DNA of 64,000 bases. It comes from Thiohalorhabdus denitrificans (GTDB lineage: Bacteria > Pseudomonadota > Gammaproteobacteria > Thiohalorhabdales > Thiohalorhabdaceae). Location: the NCBI RefSeq assembly GCF_001399755.1, contig NZ_LJCP01000010.1, forward strand, positions 248,001 to 312,000, read 5' to 3'. This document shows positions 57,357-64,000 of this stretch, in pieces. The notes under the pieces are model-generated. The model saw only the letters and a list, made by a program, of their open reading frames with translations, had not been told where the DNA came from and did not search any database. Position 1 is the first letter of the stretch. Every line of letters starts with the position of its first letter. A program made the translations under genes and the position numbers.

Positions 57357-57671
57357 ATGGCCTATACCGTGAATTACTCCGTGATCCCCCTGACCCACAG
57401 CGGCGGCCACGTCGGCGACCTGGTTGCCCAGGTGGTGGAGCGGGTGGAGAAGAGCGGCCTGGAGTACCGCCTGACGGCCATGGGCACGCAGATCGAGGGC
57501 GAGCTCGACGAGATCTTCGACCTCATCAAGGACTGCGAGCGGTTGGTGGAAAAGGACAGCGAACGCTTCTACACGGTCCTGACCATGGACTATCAGCGGG
57601 GTGAGAAGGGCGCCCTGACGGACAAGGTCCAGTCCGTGGAGACCCGGTTGGGCCACGAGGTGAAGCACTGA
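57357..57671 (+). CDS. MTH1187/YkoF-type thiamine-binding family protein (DUF77)
   Basis: 104 residues. MAYTVNYSVIPLTHSGGHVG and SGLEYRLTAMGTQIEGELDE match the thiamine-binding protein family PF01910, a ferredoxin-like fold that forms tetramers. Family members bind thiamine or a pyrimidine precursor in the cytoplasm. A longer frame to 57135 exists, but the family's N-terminus begins at this ATG, which has a GGGGAG site 7 bp upstream. Divergent from the DMT transporter. Confidence 0.9.
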   Translation: MAYTVNYSVIPLTHSGGHVGDLVAQVVERVEKSGLEYRLTAMGTQIEGELDEIFDLIKDCERLVEKDSERFYTVLTMDYQRGEKGALTDKVQSVETRLGHEVKH

Positions 57672-57814
57672 GCCTGTTCAGGGCCCCGGCCGCCGGCTCC
57701 ACGGCCCCGGAGCGGCCCACCCGTACCACGCCCCCGTCAGGCCCGCCACCGGGATCGGGACCTGGCGGGGGTGTCTTGTAGAATAGGGCTGCATCCGGTG
57801 AGGGGGAGTGCGCC

Positions 57815-58141
57815 ATGGCCCGGGAAAGCGACGAGGAAAAGGTCCGCCTTCTGGAAGCGGACGCACAGGAGGGCGAGCCCCGCGCCCAGCGGCACCTCGC
57901 CAACCGGTATCTGCGCGGCCGCGGGCTCCCCACCGATCCGGCCCAGGCGGCCTACTGGATGCGGCAGGCCGCCGAGCAGGGCCTCGCCCCCGCCCAGCGC
58001 AGCTACGGGGAGTTCCTGGAGCAGGGCATCGGCCTGGATCCGGACCCCGACGCCGCCCGAGGCTGGTACGCCGCCGCGGCCAAGCAGGGCGACCCGGTAG
58101 CCCGGCGCCACCTCCACCGCCTGGAGCATTCCGAGGACTGA
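57815..58141 (+). CDS. Sel1-repeat protein, short
   Basis: 108 residues. Two to three Sel1-like repeats (alpha/alpha) are visible: PRAQRHLANRYLRGRGLPTD with PAQAAYWMRQAAEQGLAPAQ, then RSYGEFLEQGIGLDPDPDAA and RGWYAAAAKQGDPVARRHLH. Sel1 repeats mediate protein contacts. No signal peptide, so cytoplasmic. A TAGAAT -10-like element lies at 57779-57784. It is 45 bp upstream of cysM. Confidence 0.88.
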   Translation: MARESDEEKVRLLEADAQEGEPRAQRHLANRYLRGRGLPTDPAQAAYWMRQAAEQGLAPAQRSYGEFLEQGIGLDPDPDAARGWYAAAAKQGDPVARRHLHRLEHSED

Positions 58142-58186
58142 GCCCACAGCCCTCCCGACCTTCCACCCACCCGGCAAGAGGACCCC

Positions 58187-59074
58187 ATGGCGAGACTGGA
58201 AGAGCTGGTCGGCAACACCCCGCTCTGCGAGCTGCGCCGCATAGGCCCCCGGGACAAGCCCGTCCGCCTGTTGATCAAGCTGGAGGGGAACAACCCGGCG
58301 GGCTCGGTGAAGGACCGTCCGGCCCTGTCCATGATCCTCGGCGCCGAGGAACGGGGGGAACTGGCCCCGGGCTCCCGCATCATCGAGCCCACCTCGGGCA
58401 ACACCGGGATCGCCCTGGCCATGGTGGCGGCGGTGCGGGGCTACGAGATCACCCTGGTGATGCCGGAGAGCGCCAGCGAGGAGCGCAAGATGCTCATGCG
58501 CGCCTACGGCGCCAGGCTGGAGCTTACCCCGGCCGACCAGGGCATGGAGGGCACCATCGACCGCGCCCGGGAGATGATCGAGGCCGATCCGGGCGCGGTC
58601 ATGCTCGACCAGTTCGCCAACCCCGACAATCCGCGCGCCCACTACGAGGCCACCGCCCCCGAGATCTGGCGGGACACGCAGGGGCGGGTCACCCATTTCG
58701 TCTCCTCCATGGGCACCACCGGCACCATCATGGGCTGTTCCCAGTATTTCCGGGAGCACGCGCCCCAGGTGGAGGTGGTCGGCGCCCAGCCCAGCGAGGG
58801 CTCCCGCATTCCCGGCATCCGGGCCTGGCCCGAGGCCTATCTGCCCCGAATCTACGACCGAAGCCAGGTGGACCGCATCGTGGGCGTGGACCAGTCGGCC
58901 GCCGAGGACATGGCCCGACGCCTCGCCCGCGAGGAGGGCCTGTTCCTGGGCCTGTCCGCCGGCGGCGCGGTGGTGGCCATGCTGGAGGTGGCCGAGGCCC
59001 TCGACGAGGGCGTGGTGGTGGGCATCGCCCCGGACCGCGGCGACCGCTACCTGAGCACCGGCCTGTACGCCTGA
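58187..59074 (+). CDS. cysM: cysteine synthase B (O-acetylserine sulfhydrylase B)
   Basis: Makes cysteine from O-acetylserine and sulfide or thiosulfate, PLP dependent. 295 residues. LEELVGNTPLCELRRIGPRD opens the protein; the PLP Lys is in NPAGSVKDRPALSMI; phosphate loop TSSMGTTGTIMGCSQYF region; substrate loop EPTSGNTGIALAMVAAVRG. The short length and the Arg-rich loop context favour CysM over CysK. GAGG ribosome site 6 bp upstream. Confidence 0.93.
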   Translation: MARLEELVGNTPLCELRRIGPRDKPVRLLIKLEGNNPAGSVKDRPALSMILGAEERGELAPGSRIIEPTSGNTGIALAMVAAVRGYEITLVMPESASEERKMLMRAYGARLELTPADQGMEGTIDRAREMIEADPGAVMLDQFANPDNPRAHYEATAPEIWRDTQGRVTHFVSSMGTTGTIMGCSQYFREHAPQVEVVGAQPSEGSRIPGIRAWPEAYLPRIYDRSQVDRIVGVDQSAAEDMARRLAREEGLFLGLSAGGAVVAMLEVAEALDEGVVVGIAPDRGDRYLSTGLYA

Positions 59075-59245
59075 GGCCGCCCCCTCCCAACCGCACCCCA
59101 CACCCGTCCCACGTAGGGATCCCGTTCCCCCAGCAACCCGCCCCCGAAGGGTCGGGACAGGGGGCAGGCCCCGTGCTACCCTGAGCCTGCGCGCCGGAAG
59201 CGCCAGCAGGCGCGTCGCGGCCCCCAAACGCGAGCCAACCGGGGA

Positions 59246-60049
59246 ATGCCTAGGGTGAACGTACTGGTTTTCGACATCGAAACCGTTCCCGATATCGAGG
59301 GCGGCCGCCGCCTGTTCGGCCTCGACGGCCTCTCCGACGAGGACACGGTCCGGGCCATGCTGGCCTTGCGCCGTCAGGAGAGCGGCGGCCGGGAGTTCCT
59401 GCGCCACCACCTGCACCGGGTGGTGGCCATCTCGGTGATCTTCCGGCATCCCCGCCTGGAGGAGGGGGTCAAGGTCTGGTCCCTGGGCGAGGCCGAGTCC
59501 ACCGAGGGCGAGCTCATCCAGCATTTCTTCGACGGCCTGGAGCGCTACACCCCTACGCTGGTGTCCTGGAACGGCTCCGGCTTCGACCTCCCCGTGCTCC
59601 ACTACCGCGGCCTGATCAACGAGGTGGTGGCCCCGCGCTACTGGGAGGAGGGGGACGGCGACCGGGAGTTCCGCTTCAACAACTACCTGAACCGTTTCCA
59701 CAAGCGCCACACCGATCTCATGGACGTCCTGGCCGGCTACCAGGGCAACGCCAACGCCCCCCTGGACCAGATCGCCACCCTGCTGGGGCTCCCGGGCAAG
59801 ATGGGCATGGACGGCAGCCAGGTGCTGGATTCCTGGCTGGAGGGCGATATCGCGGGCATCCGCCAATACTGCGAGACGGACGTGCTGAACACCTACGGGG
59901 TCTACCTGCACTGGCTGGTGAACACGGGGCAGCTCGCTCCCGGGGAGCGGGACGAGGAGTTCCGGCTCCTGGCGGGGCACCTGACCGGCTCCGGCGAGGA
60001 GCACCTCCAGGCCTTCCACGACGCATGGACGGGACGGCATGACGGCTAA
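59246..60049 (+). CDS. predicted 3'-5' exonuclease, PolB-like family
   Basis: 267 residues, DnaQ-like fold of the DNA_pol_B_exo2 family. ExoI motif VLVFDIETVPD, ExoII VSWNGSGFDLPVLHYRG, ExoIII RQYCETDVLNTYGVYL (YxxxD variant). Stand-alone, with no polymerase domain. A GTG at 59255, with GGGGA upstream at better spacing, would give the family-typical start NVLVFDIETVPD and may be the real start. It overlaps rlmD by 11 bp. Its substrate (DNA or RNA) is unknown. Confidence 0.9.
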   Translation: MPRVNVLVFDIETVPDIEGGRRLFGLDGLSDEDTVRAMLALRRQESGGREFLRHHLHRVVAISVIFRHPRLEEGVKVWSLGEAESTEGELIQHFFDGLERYTPTLVSWNGSGFDLPVLHYRGLINEVVAPRYWEEGDGDREFRFNNYLNRFHKRHTDLMDVLAGYQGNANAPLDQIATLLGLPGKMGMDGSQVLDSWLEGDIAGIRQYCETDVLNTYGVYLHWLVNTGQLAPGERDEEFRLLAGHLTGSGEEHLQAFHDAWTGRHDG

Positions 60050-61373
60050 GGCGTCCAGCCAGGAAATCGCGGGAGAGGTCCGCATCGACGACCTGGACCA
60101 CGACGGACGGGGCGTGGGCCGGGTGGAGGACAAGGTGGTATTCGTCGACGGCGCCCTGCCCGGGGAGCGGGTGACTTTCCGCTACACCAAGCGGGGCCGG
60201 CACTACGATCAGGCGCGGGTGGCCGAGATCCTGGAGGCCAGTCCGGACCGCGGGGATCCCCCCTGTCCGGTGTTCGGCCTGTGCGGCGGCTGCTCCCTCC
60301 AGCACCTGGACCCGGAGGCCCAGGTGGCGGCGAAAGACCGCATGCTCGCCGACAACCTGGAGCGCACCGGCGGGGTGTCCCCGGAGCGCCGGCTGGACCC
60401 GCTCGACGGTCCCCACTGGGCCTACCGGGCCAAGGCCCGCTTGAGCATCCGGTCGGTGCGCAACAAGGGGGTCCTGGTGGGCTTCCGGGAGCGGGCGAGC
60501 AGCTACGTGACGCAGATGGACGCCTGTCCGGTGCTGGCCCCGCGCCTGGAGCCCCTGATCCCCGCGCTCAAGGAGCTGGTGGCGAGCCTGAGCCGGCCGG
60601 ATCGCGTTCCCCAGGCGGAGGTGGCCGACACGGAAGGCGACGCGGTGGTGGTGCTCCGTCATCTCACCGAGCTCACCGATTCCGACCGGCAGCTTCTGCT
60701 GGATTTCCAGCGGCAGCAGGGTGTGGTGGTGGAGACCCAGTCCAAGGGCCCGGAGACCGCCATGCCCATCGACCCCGAGCGCCCCGCCGACCTCCGCTAC
60801 TCCCTCCCCGAGTTCGGCCTGACCCTGCGCTTCGGCAGCACGGACTTCATCCAGGTCAACGCTGAGGTAAACCGCCAGCTGGTGAGCCGGGCCCTGGCCC
60901 TTCTGGAGCCCGGGGAGGGCGACCGCCTCCTCGACCTTTTCTGCGGGATCGGCAACTTCTCCCTGCCCGCCGCGGTCCGCGGCGCCCAGGTAGTGGGCTT
61001 GGAAGGGGAGGAGGCCCTTGTCGCCCGGGCCGCCGACAACGCCGCCGCCAACGGGCTGCAGGAGCGGACCCGGTTTGCCACGGCGGATCTCACCGAGACG
61101 CGCTTGGCGGACATCCCCGGGGCCGCGGAATGCAACAAGGTTCTGCTCGACCCGCCGCGCAGCGGGGCCGTGGAGGCGGTGAAGCAGCTGGCCGGGGAGC
61201 TGCGGCCGCGGCGGGTGGTGTACGTCTCCTGCAACCCGGCCACTCTGGCGCGCGACGCCGCCATCCTGGCCCAGGCCGGCTATCGGCTGAAGGAGGCGGG
61301 GATCGCCAACATGTTTCCGCACACGGCCCATGTGGAGTCCATGGCCCGCTTCGAGCTGGAGGGTGGGGAATGA
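60039..61373 (+). CDS. rlmD: 23S rRNA (uracil-1939-C5)-methyltransferase RlmD
   Basis: 444 residues. TRAM domain (about 5-65; VRIDDLDHDGRGVGRVEDKV), a [4Fe-4S] site in CPVFGLCGGCSLQHL with a further Cys in MDACPVLAPRLE, the SAM site LLDLFCGIGNFSLPAAVRGA and the catalytic Cys in VVYVSCNPATLARDAAIL. Modifies U1939 of 23S rRNA. It overlaps both neighbours (11 bp upstream, 4 bp downstream), so it is in an operon with the exonuclease and PilZ genes. Confidence 0.95.
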   Translation: MTAKASSQEIAGEVRIDDLDHDGRGVGRVEDKVVFVDGALPGERVTFRYTKRGRHYDQARVAEILEASPDRGDPPCPVFGLCGGCSLQHLDPEAQVAAKDRMLADNLERTGGVSPERRLDPLDGPHWAYRAKARLSIRSVRNKGVLVGFRERASSYVTQMDACPVLAPRLEPLIPALKELVASLSRPDRVPQAEVADTEGDAVVVLRHLTELTDSDRQLLLDFQRQQGVVVETQSKGPETAMPIDPERPADLRYSLPEFGLTLRFGSTDFIQVNAEVNRQLVSRALALLEPGEGDRLLDLFCGIGNFSLPAAVRGAQVVGLEGEEALVARAADNAAANGLQERTRFATADLTETRLADIPGAAECNKVLLDPPRSGAVEAVKQLAGELRPRRVVYVSCNPATLARDAAILAQAGYRLKEAGIANMFPHTAHVESMARFELEGGE

Positions 61374-61795
61374 CGGAGGACCCGATCCGCAGCTTCGACG
61401 ACCTCCTGGCGCGCCTGGACCGCTTGGCCGACGCCGCGGAGCAGGGCCCCATCGACCCCGTGATCACCGATTACCTGCGCATGACCCGGGACCGGCTGGT
61501 GCGCCTGCGGGAACGGACCGGCGAGGAGCGGCGCCTCGCCCCCCGGGAGGAGGACGGCGGCAAGGGGCGTCTCGTGGTCCACGGCGTGGCCTACCCCGTT
61601 GAGATCGTCGACCGCTCCGCCACGGGCTTCGGCCTCCGGGCCTTCGAGGAGCTGACGCCGGAAACCTACGCCCGCCTGGACATCGACGGCGAGAGCGAGG
61701 AGGAGATCCATGAAGGCCTTATCACCAATTGCCGGGCGGAGGGGGACGGCTACCGGATCGGCTTGGACGTGGCCTCCTCGCTGCGCATCGGCTGA
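61370..61795 (+). CDS. PilZ-domain protein
   Basis: 141 residues. An N-terminal helical part (about 1-55) is followed by a PilZ domain with both c-di-GMP motifs: RxxxR in ERRLAPREEDGG and DxSxxG in VEIVDRSATGFGLRAF. It should therefore bind cyclic di-GMP. It starts in the ATGA overlap with rlmD and is 18 bp upstream of the PilB/GspE-like ATPase, in the same frame, so it may regulate that ATPase. Confidence 0.85.
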   Translation: MTEDPIRSFDDLLARLDRLADAAEQGPIDPVITDYLRMTRDRLVRLRERTGEERRLAPREEDGGKGRLVVHGVAYPVEIVDRSATGFGLRAFEELTPETYARLDIDGESEEEIHEGLITNCRAEGDGYRIGLDVASSLRIG

Positions 61796-61813
61796 GGGGG
61801 CGCGGAGCCAGCC

Positions 61814-64000
61814 TTGACCACCGCACGGCCATCGGACCTTCCCCAGGAGCTGATCGAAAGCGGCCTGGCGGACCCCGAAACCCTGGAGGAGGCGCGGGAG
61901 CACGCCCGGGCCGAGAACATCCCCCTGGACCAGGCCCTCATCGACACGGGCGCGGTGGCCGAAGGGGAGCTGGTCCAGTTCGTCGCCGACCGCTACCACG
62001 TGGCCACCGTGGACCTGGACGAAGCCCCGCTGGACGCCGACCTGCTGCCCCTGCTTCCCGTCAGCACCGCGCGCCGCTACCTGGCCATTCCCCTGCACAA
62101 GAAGGGCCACGCCATCGTGGTGGCCATGGCCGAGGCCTGGAACGTCGCCCGGGTGGACGAGGTGCGCTTTTCCATCGGGCGGCCCATCAAACCGGTCCTT
62201 GCCGCCCGGTCCGCCCTGCGGGAAAAACTGGATGAACTGTTCCCGCCCCCGGAGGAGCCTGAGGAGGAAGCCCCGGAAGAGGAGGAATACGACTTCCTCC
62301 AGGACGCCCTCAACGAGATGGAGGACGAGGGCCACGCCGACGACGAGGAGGAGGAGCAGAACGAAGCCGCCCAGCGGTTGCTGCAGGAAAGCACCGCCTC
62401 GCCCATCGTCAAGATCGTCAACGACATCCTGATCCGCGCCATCCACAAGGGGGCCTCGGACATCCACATCGAGCCCCAGGAGTCCATGGTCACGGTGCGC
62501 TTCCGGGTGGACGGGGCCCTCCGCGAGGTGATGAACCTCCCCGCCAAGGCCCGCAACGCCATCGTCTCGCGCATCAAGGTCCTCGGCGGCATGGACATCT
62601 CCGTGGCCCGGCGTCCCCAGGACGGCCGCATCAAGCTCCATTACCGCGACGAGCCCCTGGACCTGCGCGTGTCCACCCTCCCCACCTACTGGGGGGAGAA
62701 GGTGGTGATGCGCGTCCTGGACCAGTCGGGGGAGGGACTGGAGCTGGACAAGCTGGGCTTCCTGCCCGGGGAGCGGGAGCGGATCGAAGCCATCATGCAC
62801 CAGCCCCAGGGCATGCTGCTGGTTACCGGACCCACCGGATCGGGCAAGACCACCACCCTGTATTCCGTCCTCGGCGCCATCAACCAGGAGGACGTGAACA
62901 TCATCACGGTGGAGGATCCGGTGGAGTACCAGCTGGCCAAGATCAACCAGGTGCCGGTGAACCCCAAGGCCGGCATGACCTTCGCCGCCGGGCTGCGCTC
63001 CATCCTGCGCCAGGACCCCAACGTCATCATGGTGGGCGAGATCCGCGACCAGGAGACCGCCGAGATCGCGCTGGAATCCGCGGAGACCGGCCACATGGTC
63101 TTCTCCACGCTGCACACCAACTCCGCCGCCGGCGCGGTAACCCGCTTCCTCGACATGGGCGTGCCCGGCTACCTGCTGGCCTCCAGCGTTTCCGGGGTCC
63201 TCGCCCAGCGCCTCCTGCGCCGCAACTGCCCCGAATGCAGCGAGCCGGTGGAGGTGGGGGAGGGCCTCCGCACCAAGTACAACATCCCCGAGGAGGTGGT
63301 CTTTTACGAGGGCAAGGGCTGTTCCGCCTGCGACGGCCAGGGCACCAAGGGCCGGATCGGCGCCTACGAGCTTTTGCTTGCCGACGCCGAGGTGCGCGAG
63401 GGGATCCACAAGGGGGTCATGGAATCGGAGCTGGTGGACACGGCGCGGACCAGCGGCATGCACCTGATGTTCGAGGACGGCCTGATCAAGGCCATGCAGG
63501 GCAAGGTGTCCCTGACCGAGGTGCTGCGCGCACTGGAACTGCCCCCCGGGGTGGAGGTGGACGGCGGCCGCCTGTGGGAGGAGTCCGATAAGCCCTGGGC
63601 GGACCGCGGCCCGGCCGCCCACCGCGCCGCCACCTTCCGGGACCAGGGGGAGGACGGGGAGGGCGAGCGCCGAAGCCGTGCCCTGGTGATCGGCGTCGAG
63701 GCGGCCACGGTCAAGATGCTGGCCCTGCTGCTGGAGGACGAGGGCCTGGAGGTGGAGACCAGCGATTCCGGGCGGCAGGGCCTGGACCTCATCCGGCACC
63801 ATCGCCCCGAGCTGGTGGTGGCCGAGGCGGACGCCCCCGAGCTTGCCGGCGAGGCCCTGGCCGAGACCTTGCGGCGGGAGGAGAGCCTGCGGGATATTCC
63901 CCTCATTCTGATCGGCGAGGAAGAGGACGTGGGGCGGGAGGCCGCCGCCCTGGGAGCGGGGGCCGACGATTTCCTGGCCAAACCCCTCGACCCCCGCCGC
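61814..64000 (+). CDS. PilB/GspE-type ATPase with C-terminal receiver-like domain (3' end outside)
   Basis: 729 codons visible. Only a TTG at 61814 is available after the previous stop; GGAG lies 6 bp upstream. Order: T2SSE_N/MshEN domain (about 5-140), a very acidic linker (about 140-195), ATPase (about 200-560) with Walker A LVTGPTGSGKTTTLYSVLG, Asp box TVEDPVEYQLAKINQV, Walker B DPNVIMVGEIRDQETAEIAL and His box FSTLHTNSAAGAV. A zinc site has RRNCPECSEP and KGCSACDGQG. From about 622 there is a receiver-like fold (ALVIGVEAATVKMLALLLED, ALGAGADDFLAKPLDPRR) in which the acidic pair and the phospho-acceptor Asp are replaced. Powers type IV pilus or type II secretion. Confidence 0.92.
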   Translation, partial: MTTARPSDLPQELIESGLADPETLEEAREHARAENIPLDQALIDTGAVAEGELVQFVADRYHVATVDLDEAPLDADLLPLLPVSTARRYLAIPLHKKGHAIVVAMAEAWNVARVDEVRFSIGRPIKPVLAARSALREKLDELFPPPEEPEEEAPEEEEYDFLQDALNEMEDEGHADDEEEEQNEAAQRLLQESTASPIVKIVNDILIRAIHKGASDIHIEPQESMVTVRFRVDGALREVMNLPAKARNAIVSRIKVLGGMDISVARRPQDGRIKLHYRDEPLDLRVSTLPTYWGEKVVMRVLDQSGEGLELDKLGFLPGERERIEAIMHQPQGMLLVTGPTGSGKTTTLYSVLGAINQEDVNIITVEDPVEYQLAKINQVPVNPKAGMTFAAGLRSILRQDPNVIMVGEIRDQETAEIALESAETGHMVFSTLHTNSAAGAVTRFLDMGVPGYLLASSVSGVLAQRLLRRNCPECSEPVEVGEGLRTKYNIPEEVVFYEGKGCSACDGQGTKGRIGAYELLLADAEVREGIHKGVMESELVDTARTSGMHLMFEDGLIKAMQGKVSLTEVLRALELPPGVEVDGGRLWEESDKPWADRGPAAHRAATFRDQGEDGEGERRSRALVIGVEAATVKMLALLLEDEGLEVETSDSGRQGLDLIRHHRPELVVAEADAPELAGEALAETLRREESLRDIPLILIGEEEDVGREAAALGAGADDFLAKPLDPRR

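Overview
The window looks like chromosomal DNA of a high-G+C (about two thirds G+C by eye) Gram-negative bacterium, most likely a gammaproteobacterium or close relative. The GlrK/QseG/GlrR set, MltB, two Slp-type lipoproteins, DUF3301, YccA-type BI-1, MsrP and RlmD all point that way. A bacterial sucrose synthase beside a glycogen cluster recalls chemolithoautotrophs such as Nitrosomonas and Acidithiobacillus, but the species cannot be fixed from the sequence. Coding density is high, many genes overlap by 4-14 bp, and no insertion sequence, prophage or CRISPR array is visible.

Layout. 1-5.8 kb: 3' part of recQ, serS, small membrane and DsrE-like genes, a BI-1 protein with a clear terminator, and a ChaN-PDZ protein. 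5.8-22.8 kb: an alpha-glucan/sucrose island (glgB-glgA; glgC-GH57-malQ; glgP; sucrose synthase), interrupted by an M1 peptidase, a 59-residue DUF3330 protein and a lytic transglycosylase. 22.9-31 kb: a GGDEF-EAL protein, an ERCC4-type nuclease, an ABC-F ATPase, MsrP, two Slp-like lipoproteins and DUF3301. 31.1-32 kb: an encapsulated-ferritin-like protein lacking a cargo tag, followed by a macrodomain protein. 32-35.5 kb: sensor kinase, lipoprotein and sigma54 activator (GlrK-QseG-GlrR). 35.6-41.3 kb: EgtD, an aminotransferase, UvrB, a low-molecular-weight phosphatase and a fructosamine-kinase-like protein.

41.3-54.4 kb is a complete Tad/Flp pilus locus on the minus strand: flp, tadV, an unusual AAA+ ATPase, cpaB/rcpC, the secretin rcpA, a small exported protein, tadG-like, two tadE-like genes, tadZ, tadA, tadB, tadC, tadD. 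The flp pilin has a near-consensus sigma54 promoter, which fits the sigma54 activator encoded nearby, although a direct link is only inferred. Upstream of flp lies about 1 kb without convincing genes, carrying tandem hairpins, an AT-rich patch and clustered inverted repeats, bounded by a tRNA-Ser(TGA).

55.5-64 kb: small unknown genes, a DMT transporter, a thiamine-binding-type protein, a Sel1 protein, cysM, then a tightly packed run of PolB-like exonuclease, rlmD, a PilZ protein and a PilB/GspE-type ATPase that runs off the window. That ATPase carries a C-terminal receiver-like domain with its phospho-acceptor residues replaced. A GGDEF-EAL enzyme, a PilZ protein, two pilus ATPases and a sigma54 pilin promoter suggest a lifestyle with regulated surface attachment and carbon storage.
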